A DNA stretch of 36,915 bases, taken from NCBI GenBank assembly GCA_036897485.1, contig JAYMTF010000416.1, forward strand, positions 1 to 36,915, written 5' to 3'. Origin of the DNA: Pelargonium nanum. Taxonomy: Eukaryota; Streptophyta; Magnoliopsida; Geraniales; Geraniaceae. A program made the position numbers and the translations under genes. Below the pieces are notes generated by a model. That model saw nothing but the letters and a program-made list of their open reading frames with translations, had not been told where the DNA came from and ran no database searches. Every line of letters begins with the position of its first letter. Positions within the stretch are counted from its first letter, which is position 1. Shown here piece by piece: positions 1 to 10,700 of the stretch.

Positions 1-1
1 T

Positions 2-257
2 AAAACACAGTAATGAAACATATGTACTAAAGCACCCGACTCTGTAACATATAAACAGGCTCTACTTATAAAATTAAAAAAAAAAACATATAAACAGGCT
101 CTAATGTCATACACAGCCAACTTCAGTTTAAAAACACAGTAATGAAACATATGTACTAAAGCACCCGACTCTGTAACATATAAACAGGCTCTGCTTATAA
201 AATAAAAGAAAAACATATAAACAGGCTCTAATGTCATACACAGCCAACTTCAGTTTT
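2..257. repeat. Two-copy tandem duplication, period about 129 bp
   Basis: Bases 2-130 recur almost unchanged at 131-257, differing by a few substitutions and 2 bp in an A-rich stretch. Inside each unit the short motif AACATATAAACAGGCTCT occurs twice, so there are four copies in all. The array begins at the window edge, so further copies may lie to the left. It probably sits in an intron of the minus-strand MAP65 gene, because the last visible exon ends at 750 and the gene continues leftward. Confidence 0.9.
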
Positions 258-537
258 TAATAATGGAATTGTAAAATTACTCTAACAATCCCCTCACCAT
301 CAACAAATTCAGTATAGTTCCAGAAATCAATGATGAGTTAAGGATATGCCTAAGTATGGTTGCTATCCGAGAACTCTATTGCTTCTCTGCTTTCTATAAC
401 AAATTACCAATTCACCAAAAGGGATCCTAAATTATGAAAGATTGTAGCAAAGTTATGTCATAGTAAATTTGGTATATGATGCACAATATCTAAGAGTGAT
501 CTGAAATATAATCACATTCACACAGAACTTGTCATTG

Positions 538-585
538 TTGTTGCACGGCGATCAGGTTGCTTGCCACCTGATCTCCGTGCAACAA
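538..585. repeat. Compact hairpin, 20-nt arms and 8-nt loop
   Basis: The left arm (538-557) and right arm (566-585) are inverted copies with one mismatch (position 549), separated by an 8-nt loop. The core of the arms is TTGCACGG and GATCAGGT. The hairpin is more GC-rich than its AT-rich surroundings and lies downstream of the last visible MAP65 exon, so probably in an intron. It could be the remnant of a foldback MITE or a transcribed stem-loop; the sequence does not decide this. Confidence 0.7.
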
Positions 586-749
586 TCATCAGTGCAATTA
601 AAGCCAACCAATCATTCAAAAAAGTTAAATCAACATTATATTCCCTTGAAATCATAACTTGGGATTGAAGTATGTTTTTCTGTCACAGAAGTCAATATTA
701 TTAGAAATGTAAGCAAAGTAATATAAATGTACAATAACTACAATCTCAC

Positions 750-3700
750 ATGGTATTTTGCCGACAAGAATCCGCGCTTTCTCTGCACGTTTCAGATTCT
801 TGTGCGCCCCTCTTCCAGCACTATACCGGTTGTCATCCTGATTTAAGAAACAGAAACAAGTTAACATCCTAAAACATGAAGGGAAAATAGAGTAGCTCAT
901 CACTACTAACCAGGAGGTTCCTCTCAAAAAACAAATTGATATGACCCAAAACTAAAGTGATAGCTGGCATCAATATGTCATCATAGACATGAAAATAAAT
1001 TATTTTCAGGCAACAAACTAATGAAACATACAATAAAATATAGGACACGTGAGCATGCACATGAGAACTATTGGAACATAATACTAGATGTGATGTGTTA
1101 AATATGGTGGTGGCATGTGATTCTCAGAGTTACCATCTGATTACAAGCTACAACAATCACTACCAATACATTTGTAAATAAACAGCACAGGTTATGTAAT
1201 AGCAGACATCTCTGAAATTTTTACTTAGGCTATGTAATAGCAGACATCTCTGAAAAAATTTCCAGTAAGTATTACCTTTTCATATTCATCAAGCCACTTT
1301 TCCTCTTCTGCTGCATACTTCCATTTCTCCACCCTATCCAAGATATCCTTCCTGCTCAAAGCTTGCTCTTTGGCTTTTGCTATCTGATCATCCATGCTGG
1401 AAAGCAGATTAGAGAGGTCAACGTTACCTGTAAATGCATAAATCAACATAACAAAAAAAACAAAAGTTACATGTGTATAATTGAAATTGCACAAATAGAG
1501 AAACAAGTTAATTGACATAAAGTAATATGAAGAACATCATTGAAAAGCTAAAAATACTAAAGCGTAACTGAAAATAAACAAGCGAAAAACTTAACTAAAA
1601 AATAAGCTCATTTAAGTAGAGCCCATGGATAAAGAAGAAGAAGAAAAACTCCACGAGATCAAACTCTAAACTCTAAAGCACACAAAGTGTCAGTTTGACA
1701 AGTCTTATTGGGAAAAATAAGTACTTTTTTCAAAATTGTCATTACAAAAATCAATTTGTGCTTTAAGTTCTGCCCAATAAGCCATGCCAAGTTGCCATCC
1801 AGCCCTAACAAATTAAGCAATAGTTTCCAGTGAAATTACAAAATCAGGAAAAAAAATTATGGAAAGAATCATCCCTTGAATATAAGGAAGAAAAGAAACA
1901 GATGAAAATCCTCACCAATATTATGGAATAGCCATACATGCAAACACTTTGATGCACACTATGTCACAATGAAAAACTAAATTAATACTGATGGTTGGAA
2001 AAAAGAAGAGCAACCATACAACACGATATTCAGAAACTATAAAAGAAGAAGAGAGCAGCAGAACTGCAGAAGCTTTACGAAAAAAGGGATAGAATGCAAT
2101 TGTATTGTTTCAAGTAATTCAACGCAAAATTCAGAAATCTTAAAACCATAGAAGATTAGAGTGAAACCAGATTCAATTATACTGATGAGTATCTTCCGCG
2201 CTGCATCGCTATCTACATCCATGTGAACCCCTCTGTATATATCTTCAAGCTCGAGTTGCCTTTTAAATACCAATTCTTTCATTTTGCTAGCTTTCAGAGC
2301 ATTCAATCGCTCAACCTCAACTTCCGTCTGAGAATAAGGAATTGAGAAGAGAGTCATCATCACAAAAGTGGTAATGGTATACAATGTGCTCCAAAAAAAT
2401 GCAAATGCAATTATACGAAACATAAAGATTACAAGTCACCTGCTCAATGACATCCTGAGCAAAGCAGCCTTGGCTTGACACCTCATCAACAGTCTTTGAG
2501 ATTAAGGTGATAACATGATCAAATTTTTTTCGCTCCTCAACTGGTGTGTCCATGAGATCCCATAGGTCTACCAATGTTCTCCCAAGATCTTTAAGCTATA
2601 TTGAAACAATAATGTTTAGAGCAAAAGAAATGCCTATAACAGAATTTCAAAATTTTAAGACTGTTCAAACATTAAAGTTCACCCAACTGCATGACATTTA
2701 AGCTGTTATTTAAACCATAGAAACAGAAAGAAAAACAAACAAACAAAAAACTAATAAATCAGCTTATAAAAATATTCATTTGTAATGAAAAACTAAGAGG
2801 GGGGAATTATTCTGCCTGAAACTTATTTACGTAGTAAGGTTTTATAGACTTCTATAGAAATGAAAATTTGAATATCTTCCCCTATATCATTCTGCTGTCT
2901 CACAATACAAACTAAACGTTACATGTTTCGGTCACATATGAGTTCTGACTAGATACCTTTACCACAGCTTCATTAGCAAGTACAAAGGCTTTTTATCCTC
3001 TAAAGTCAATGAACCAATAAAGCCTTTAAAAATTGTGGTTTCATTAATGTTAGCACTAAAAAACATAATATGAATCTCTGCAAGTTAAGAAATCTAGATC
3101 ACCTGGATCATGGCTCAATATAAACACATGCAGCCTAAAAAAACGTTGGAGAAGAAGTTATTCAGATAACTCTGAAGGCCGGACATGATCAGCAAAGCTG
3201 TTATTAAGTTATGCAATTTGGCAACAAAAGATGTATAATCTAGAGCTTTTAAGTTTTGTTTTGACACATCAACCACAAGAGGTTTAGCCAACTGTCAAGT
3301 ATACTAGTTCAGAACTAATTGCTAAAAATTTGAAGGAAAGCAAATCATCTGTTGGTCAGAGAGAAATACATTCTGGGTTTAATTTTAAAACTAAACCAAT
3401 GATCTCCAATTATCAATCCAACCAGATCATATATTCAAATATCTTGAAGTATACCCAACCCCACAAACTGCATGCATGCAAAAACAATGTCAGGGTATAA
3501 GCACAGGCAAAAGATTCATGCGTATATGCATGTAAAACAGTAAAATACACAAGACTAATGCAGGATTGTATGTGCATGTAGACACACATATATAACCAGA
3601 GAGAGAGGGGGAGAAGGAAAGAGAGAGAGAGAGAGATCAACCTTTTGAAGCCGTTGTTGTTTTTCCTGGTTAAGCAACTGGATTGTACCAGTTAGCTTGG

Positions 3701-5577
3701 CAAGGGTGTCATTGCTGATGCTATGTGACTGACCATTTCCTGGGTTGCTCAAGCTTGAATGAATTTCATTAACAGTCTGGACGAAATCAATTGACATAAC
3801 AGCTGATAACTCATGGATAGTCTTTAAGTGGCTCTTAACTTTCTGTAAACGGAACATCTGCTTGAAAAAAGTGGGAACCAGAGGAAGAAATGTGAGTCAA
3901 ATGAATAACAACGCACTATTCTGTAAACAAGTCTTAAAATCCCAAACAAATTGTATCAACGGAACCTTTTCAGTTTGAAGCTCCTGAAGATGTGACTTCA
4001 GCTCCCCTAATTTCTTCACTGTCAAATCTTGTTCATTAACCTGTGGGTCAGAGGAATTGACAGGCTGACAACTACCTGCAATTTCTGCACAGATCCTTGC
4101 AATCTGTGACTGTGTGTCAGCAAATTCCTTAATTCTTTCTTGCTTCTTAGACCTTAGGTCCTCTAATGTAGGTTTTATGGAAGACATCTGCTCCTTGAGA
4201 GTGCCCTTTCCCTACACCGGAAAAAAAAACACATGAAAGGAAGGATTTAACGTATGAACATATGAACACAAGCAACACTTGTTAATAAAAACATAGATGC
4301 CTGACATGGAACTAGACAAAAACCTAGACAAGCAGACATGACTCCATATGTGCATGTCTTAAAATATCATAATAGCAAGATATATTTAATTGTGTTCGAG
4401 AGAATAGAAGAGCACTAAAGAACAAAGCAGTTATTAAGATAACTAAGATTGGGATTGGATTACTTTTACAGGAATGAGAATATGCTTGATTGCTTCTTCT
4501 TTGTGTCCATTTATATGCTAAATGCCTAAATTGTCTCATGTTCAATGGCATTTAACCATTTTGGAACAGGATTCTCATTTCCTTTTTATTTGGAATGAAT
4601 GACAGTGAACTAATACGAGGGAATAAGAATGGGAAGGAAATTAAAAATGTATGATCTAAATTTATACACAAAAAAAGCTATTCCCATTCTTGATTCTGAC
4701 CACACATAAAAAAAAATTGAAAGGCTATCTAAATTGCTGCATACAAAAATAGATGCCTTCATGAGAAACCAAAGAGGCACCAAACACCAAGTCTTATGTT
4801 GACAAGTCTAACACAATGATCTTCATCCAAGATAACTATTTCTGTATGCCATAGTGCAACAAACTAACCCGAGACAATGATGCGTGCTCCCCAAGAGCAG
4901 AAGCAAGGTTGGCAATTTCAGCTTCACCCTGGATCAGTGATTGATGCAAATCGGCCTTGTATTTCCTAAAACTATCGACCTTCCTTCGGTAAACATCGAG
5001 ACATTCCTGCTCAAGTTGCTGAAGTATCTTGTCTCTATCACTATCGTTTTCTCCAATTTCATCCCACAATTTCTGTAGACAATATGAATGAGTTCGTATA
5101 TTATTATCATATCGGAATTAAAACAGACATACCAGCAGCAACAAATTCTTAACAACCACAAAACACGTAACATATTTCCTGTATGTGCAGTAGTTATAAT
5201 GAAAACACTTCTATTAAAGTGACATTTTAGGTCCTAATTTGCAAGTAGCATGACCTTAATTTTAGATATGTAGATGATGAATAAAAAATCAAACCAAAAA
5301 CTCTTTCTCATTTCTCACAATTTCTAGTGGAAATTCCAAAACTAACATAGTTATCACTTAAGTTAAATAATTAATTCCACTTAAATTTCTTCTCATCTTC
5401 TCCAGAAGAAAAAAGCAGCAGTACAGAAAATTAATACCATCCCTGAACAAATATAGAAAAAAAACGATGAAAATGGAATCAATAGGAGCGTAGGGACGTG
5501 AGAGGAACCTGCAATTCAAGGAAGAGAGAGCCGCAAGTGGTGTGCGCAGTGGAGAGAGAAGGAGACATGGAACTCAT
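750..5577 (-). CDS. MAP65: MAP65-family microtubule-associated protein (5' part, 8 exons, incomplete)
   Basis: Plant homologue of Ase1/PRC1, which crosslinks antiparallel microtubules in the phragmoplast, spindle and cortical arrays. Predicted coding exons, read on the minus strand: 5577-5509, 5072-4869, 4211-3966, 3857-3642, 2595-2440, 2327-2168, 1427-1276 and 837-750. All junctions keep frame and have GT-AG borders, giving about 430 residues before the gene leaves the window. Recognisable blocks are [10 protein letters not shown] and [14 protein letters not shown] at the N-terminus, [57 protein letters not shown], and in the last visible exon [14 protein letters not shown], part of the conserved region that leads into the microtubule-binding C-terminal half. 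The protein is highly charged and coiled-coil throughout, as expected. By memory of the family it looks closest to the AtMAP65-8/-5 type, which is tentative. The start was chosen because ATG at 5577 is the first in frame; a second Met lies three codons on. The C-terminal tail with regulatory phosphosites is outside the window. Confidence 0.9.
1193..1255. repeat. Short tandem duplication in a MAP65 intron
   Basis: A motif of about 25 bp (TATGTAATAGCAGACATCTC followed by TGAAA) begins at 1193 and again at 1231, a period of 38 bp. It lies between MAP65 exons 7 and 8. No function is evident; slippage is the simplest origin. Confidence 0.85.
3599..3636. repeat. GA-rich microsatellite
   Basis: Imperfect (GA)n tract immediately next to the donor site of MAP65 exon 4 (exon end 3642). 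On the transcribed strand it is a CT-rich run just inside the intron. Confidence 0.9.
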
Positions 5578-5611
5578 TGTGAATCTGAAGAAGAAAATGA
5601 GAGCAAAATGG

Positions 5612-5619
5612 AAACCCTA
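5612..5619. promoter_or_regulatory. Telo-box in the MAP65 leader region
   Basis: AAACCCTA lies 35-42 nt upstream of the MAP65 start codon. Telo-boxes are typical near transcription starts of plant genes expressed in dividing cells and often cooperate with other cell-cycle elements. Confidence 0.5.
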
Positions 5620-5761
5620 GAACGAAAATGATGCGATGAATTGGAGGAAGCGAAGAGCGTTACGAGAGTTGCGAGCGTTTCCTTTTACTGCTCCATCTCT
5701 TTCTGCAAAATCAGATCCCTACAGTATATTTGCAAAAATGAATCCGTACGGATTTGGGGAG

Positions 5762-5775
5762 TTTTGGCGCCAAAA
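5762..5775. promoter_or_regulatory. Palindromic E2F-type site upstream of MAP65
   Basis: TTTTGGCGCCAAAA is a perfect 14-bp palindrome 185-198 bp upstream of the MAP65 ATG. It contains the E2F core TTTGGCGC on both strands. E2F sites drive G1/S-regulated genes; no mitosis-specific MSA core (AACGG) was seen between 5577 and 5900. Binding is inferred from the motif and position only. Confidence 0.6.
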
Positions 5776-6066
5776 TCAATGATTCTTGTTTTTCGAATTT
5801 TACACTAATTATTTCATTTTTTTGCAGTTAACTGATTGGTCGCTAGTCTAACGCTGTCTTTGTCTGGCTATATATATGTATGCACAATTAATTCAGATTT
5901 TCTCATTTCAAATTTGAATTCAATTTTATGATTTTGTAATTTAAATTTTATGGGTTGACTTATGTAATTTATTGTTTGAACAAAATTGAAACTTTCTCTC
6001 ATAACACTTATTTTCCATCCATCAATTAACATTGATGTAATATGTTAGAAACACAATTATATGTGT

Positions 6067-6731
6067 CATTTGCAGAGTTTGACATACTTGTTTACAATGA
6101 AATGTTTGTCATTTTGTCTTTTTTGTACATCTCTAACAAACCTGGAACTCCATGCAGATTCTCGTTAACATTCTTTTTTAAAATACTCTCCTCATTGTCG
6201 CAAATCATCTGAGGTATAACTAGAATGTCATCATCTTTAAGCAATTTCTTGGACATCATAACTTTTATGATAATTTACCTTCGTCGTACCCTTTTATCAA
6301 TAGAATAAGTGAGCAATATAGGATACTTAATAATAATTTTTGCGCTGGGCGTCATAGTGTTCCCATAGAAATCTAATGAATACTTCATTTTCACCTCGGA
6401 GACGGTAAAAGTGGTAGGCATGCTCCTAAAAATATATCGTATATGGTGTTGAGACCACCAATAGCTTTTGATGAGCACTTTGAGTTTCTTCTCCCAAAAG
6501 GGAATGGGTCATAGAGGCCTTTATGGAAATAACAAGTAGAATGTTCTTGTAAGAGAATGTGTCCATGGCATATTGATCCTCGACGGACTTGAGCACATCC
6601 GTCATTCTCTCAAACCTTAATATAAATCTATTTCAACGCGTGACACAAAATTGTGATATTGCATCAAAATGAACTCCTTCTCAAATGTATGGATATGGTT
6701 TCGGTGTTGCCTCCGAATCAAAAGTTAACAT
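6067..6731 (-). pseudogene. Truncated mTERF pseudogene, related to the mTERF gene at 33976-35091
   Basis: Read on the minus strand, this stretch aligns along its whole length to 34456-35124, that is codons from about 161 to the stop of the intact mTERF gene plus roughly 30 bp of its 3' flank. Shared peptide blocks include MKYSLDFY, IIKYPILLTYSIDKRVR and LLEMYKKDKM. It lacks the first 160 codons. It has an in-frame stop at 6277-6275, replacing a Tyr codon, a one-base insertion near 6492-6505, a 3-bp insertion soon after it, and the original stop codon is changed. It lies in inverse orientation some 28 kb from the intact copy. The intact gene has no intron, so DNA duplication and retroposition cannot be separated on that basis; the blunt inclusion of 3' flank with no poly-A favours DNA duplication. 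Confidence 0.93.
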
Positions 6732-7511
6732 TTTTGTTCTTTTTGATTAATCACAAAACATAATATGAATCACATGTTAAATATTATAATATGTGAAAAT
6801 TATTAAAAGAAATCACAAATTGAAATAAATATATTTATTTGAAAATTTAAAATTAAATGAAGTGTATAATTTTTTTTTCAAATAACAAAATTTGAATTTT
6901 AGATTTCGTTGACAAAACTTTAGAGTTATTATAATGTATTTTTAAATTTGATAAATACTGTTTGCGAACAAAATTGTAGAAACAATTTGTATAATTACCC
7001 CTAAAATAATGACGCGTAATATTTTATCCATTAACATATAATTTCATATAAATATCTTCTACATGTAACATTACTCATTAATTTTTTATTTTTTGAATGA
7101 GTAACATTACACGTACTTTTCTTTTTTGGAAGAGAATTGTCGCATGTAAGTAAATGCATGTACATTGCATGTAGGCTGACATGTCACATTCTCAATCACA
7201 GAAGACAATACAACTCCAACTTTCTATTTTCAAAATCTGTCTGGTTACCACTTCATCCCATTTTAGTGTAGAGACATATGTGACGTCTTGTCAGCTTACA
7301 TGGAATAAACATGCATTCATTTACATGCAACAATCATTTCCGTTTTTTTTATACGAACTCATTCTTAAAATAGAAATCAAAAGACTTAATTTGAAACACA
7401 AAAAATACAGTATATTTAGGATTTTGGAATGACGTGTGAAGACAAAGAACCAGCTGCACCGAAATGATAAGACTGTTGACGAATCGTGGCACTCCACACA
7501 CCACGAAGAAC
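6732..7511. other. AT-rich intergenic DNA, no gene seen
   Basis: Between the mTERF pseudogene and the P450 promoter. Very AT-rich, with long A and T runs. I see no ORF with family character, no RNA gene and no clear repeat structure. Confidence 0.6.
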
Positions 7512-7517
7512 CACGTG
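7512..7517. promoter_or_regulatory. G-box upstream of the P450 gene
   Basis: CACGTG within CCACGTGGCA, 188 bp upstream of the P450 start codon. The flanks match a strong bZIP/bHLH G-box and ABRE-like core. A role in light, ABA or stress control is inference. Confidence 0.5.
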
Positions 7518-7696
7518 GCATATGTCATCACCAGATTTTCTCATCAACCAAACAGTCACGGGAAAGAAAACACAGCGAAAGATTGGAGAGAGAAAAGAAA
7601 AGAAAATCGTAGCTAGCTAGCTCTCAACACCGTCGCCGAGCAGCACAGAAAGTCAGAACAATTTTCTGCCCATTCCCGACAAGATCCAATACCTTC

Positions 7697-7708
7697 ATGA
7701 GATCATGA
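7697..7708 (+). other. Minimal uORF overlapping the P450 start codon
   Basis: ATG AGA TCA TGA begins 8 nt upstream of the P450 ATG (7705), in another frame, and its TGA overlaps that ATG (ATGA). A ribosome starting at 7697 would terminate on top of the main start and could reinitiate there, so the uORF may reduce translation. Confidence 0.6.
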
Positions 7709-10700
7709 AACCATCATGCTTCTTCACCTTCCTCTATGGTTCGAGATCTAGCGACTGCGATTCGCAGGAGAGCTCTCATTTCCTCAGAGACTACGCGGTC
7801 AGGGAAATCAATGCGATTCTGTGGGTTTCGCTCATCGCCGTCACTTTTTTTCTGCTCGAAAAAGTGGTTAAGCTGCTCAGCTTATGGGCCAAGGCGAGGA
7901 CAATCCCCGGACCGCCATGTCCCTCCTTCTACGGCCACTACAAGCTCATTTCTCGGGAAAATCTCACCTGTGAGTTTCTTTTTGTCGAATTTAATTTCTA
8001 TCTGTTGTTTGGTTTCTGAGCGATAATATGATTGGAAAATATATGCGTTTCTTTTTGTTGATTGGATTGATGTTTGGCTACTGATTTGACATGGTTGACT
8101 AGTTGTACAGTGAGATTTTTTAGAATTGAAATTTCTGTGAGCAGTTGAATGGATCGTTGACAAATATAGATTGGAGTGTATATTTATTTATCTGTTGTAT
8201 GAAACTTCGTTGAATTAGGACTTTAGGATGATGAAATTGAAAAATTATATGGATTCCATATTTTTTCTAATCAATCAAATGCCATTATTATGATGATAAG
8301 CTGGATATGCACTGCCTGTTGAGGAAAGGGAAAGAAAACACAAATTTAACAAGTTTGGTTCATCAATTTTAGAAAGAAGAAATAAACCTATGGAGCCAAA
8401 AGTGGTAATCACCAGCCATCCAGTACGTATAAGGCCTAGGGGCGTCAAATCTTTTTACACCTATAATTCTCACAACAAAAATAAAAATTACACTCCCGGC
8501 CCAAAATGAGTGTTTTGGTTTTTTGTGAGAAAAATTTAGGATAAGATAGTTAATGTTGTAGATTTCCTCTTTTAAATACTATTGTGATTTCATGCTTAAC
8601 TAACTTTCTAAAAGAAAAAATGACACTCATTTTACTACAAAAATATGGGATGGAGGAGCATAGCATTTATTAAAGAATTGTTTGATCTCTTGAGGTAAAC
8701 CCCTGCATGGTTTTCCAAACTGGTGATAGAAGCTGGCTCATGCGAACCTGTTCCCATCACCACTTAGATAGCATTTGAATTTTAATATATGTTTAGGAAT
8801 GGGAATGAGAATGAGATTCTCATTCTTTATGTTCGGATTATGATTTTTTGGTCATAAGAATGGCTTCAAAAAATTTAACCCAAATGCTACCCTAGAGGTT
8901 TCCTTCTACTGAGTTCAGTTTGAGGGTAATTACATAATTATTAATTTTCTTTTTATAGCAGTAGTGATTTCCTAGCATCAGGTGTTGAATAAATTGACTG
9001 AATTATATGGTTTTATAAATTTGTTTTTTAGATATTTTGTCAGATTTACACCAGAAATATGGATCTGTTGTTAAGCTCTGGCTGGGTCCTGCTCAGCTTT
9101 TGATATCCATGAAGGATCCTGCACTTATCGAGCAGATGCTCTTAAAGGCTGAGGACAAATTGCCATTGACAGACAGGGCTTTTCGATTAGCTTTTGGACG
9201 ATTGAGCCTCTTTGTCTCCTCTTATGATAAGGTACAGACTTTATTATACCACAACAACCAAACCATTTCCCAAACAATGCCATGGTCGGCTAGATGAATC
9301 CTTTAGCAAAGCTCTTTGGGATCATCTACATGTATTTTCCTCTTCCACTCCATCCTATCTAATGCTATCTCCTATGTTAAGTGAAGTGTTGTTTTGTCTT
9401 TCTTGCTACTTTGCTGTACATTATTTATGTTCCCTTCCTTTTCTTGTTTTCATTATGAAGCTGTGTTTGTAGGTTGTGCTCAAATAAGAATGCAAGATAT
9501 TTGAATGATTAGTAACTTGTTCTTAATATTGATAAGCTATAGGCGTCTCAGAGATTGGAGAATTGCTCTTTAAATTATTTGTGTTATGGCACACTAATCT
9601 GCAAGTTTTGCTCCCTATAATTACTTAAATATGTGTTTTTCTTCATTAGCAAGTGCACATGAGAAGAGAGTCATTGGCAACGGAATTGGATAGAACGTTG
9701 CTTAGAGGAGCAAATGTAGTTCCAACAAAGGTTGTGGATTCTATCATGGGAGGAATACGGGAAGGTAGAGTTGATCGCAATATGGTTTCCCAAAATATGT
9801 CATTTACTATCATGGGAGCTGCACTCTTCGGTGATGCATTCTTGGGTTGGTCTAAGGCAACTGTGTATGAAGAGCTATTCATGATGATTGCTAAGGATGC
9901 TTGCTTTTGGGCCTCATATCGTGTCACCCCCTTCTGGAAACAAGAATTTTGGAGGTATCACAGTTTGTGCACTAAATTGAAAAGCTTGACTCAGGAAATT
10001 GTTCAACATAGCCGAACAATTGAGCCTACAAATATTAAAATGGAGGCCTTTTCCAAAGCATCAACTTGTTCTGGCTCTGTAATGCCAGACAACATGTACT
10101 TTAAGGAGGTTAATGGCCATCCCAGTACAACAGAAGAACCATGTGGGAATATCATGGGTGTAACGTTTCATGGATGCCTAACCACTGCAAGCTTGATTGC
10201 TAATATGTTGACAAGGATTGTTGCAGATCCAGAATTACAGGATCAGGTCAGTGTTTCATTCATCCATTTCCAGTCTAGTGTTTTGTCAGCATCCTCTAGT
10301 TCTATTTATAAAGCTCTTACAGCTTAAGATGTCTGATCAGCAATCATGAATTCCCTCCTCCCCCATCAGCTATATCCTAGCTTCTTTAGAGGTTTTAAAT
10401 TTTTATTAGAAATTGGATCAAACTCTGTGCAAGCCTGTAGGTTATCTGATCAAGTCTTTTTTTATTAGTTTCCTTGTAAGATATAACTTATTTACACTCA
10501 CACACACACACACACACACAAAAACGGAATTCCAAGGCACTGAAGCTTGTGGATTGAAACTTTTGTGTATATTTTAGATTGTCATGTTGCTATTTTGCAG
10601 ATATACTCTGAAATCACAATGGCACGGAAAGGATCACAGAAACAAGATCAACAAGATGTTGCAAATATGCATTTGCTGCTGGCCACCATCTATGAGTCTG

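Noticed and set aside
6275-6478. Open frame of 67 codons with clear mTERF similarity
   Set aside because: It is an uninterrupted piece of the decayed mTERF pseudogene; the stop at 6275 replaces a Tyr codon and the N-terminal part is missing.
8504-8633. Possible MITE in P450 intron 1 with 11-bp terminal inverted repeats (AAAATGAGTGT)
   Set aside because: The repeats are short and AT-rich, and no target-site duplication is visible; chance is adequate.
8800-8828. Palindromic GAATGAGA/TCTCATTC stretch in P450 intron 1
   Set aside because: It is built from simple GGAATG/GAGAAT repeats that also occur in a MAP65 intron around 4440-4690; it may be repeat-derived but no element boundaries can be set.
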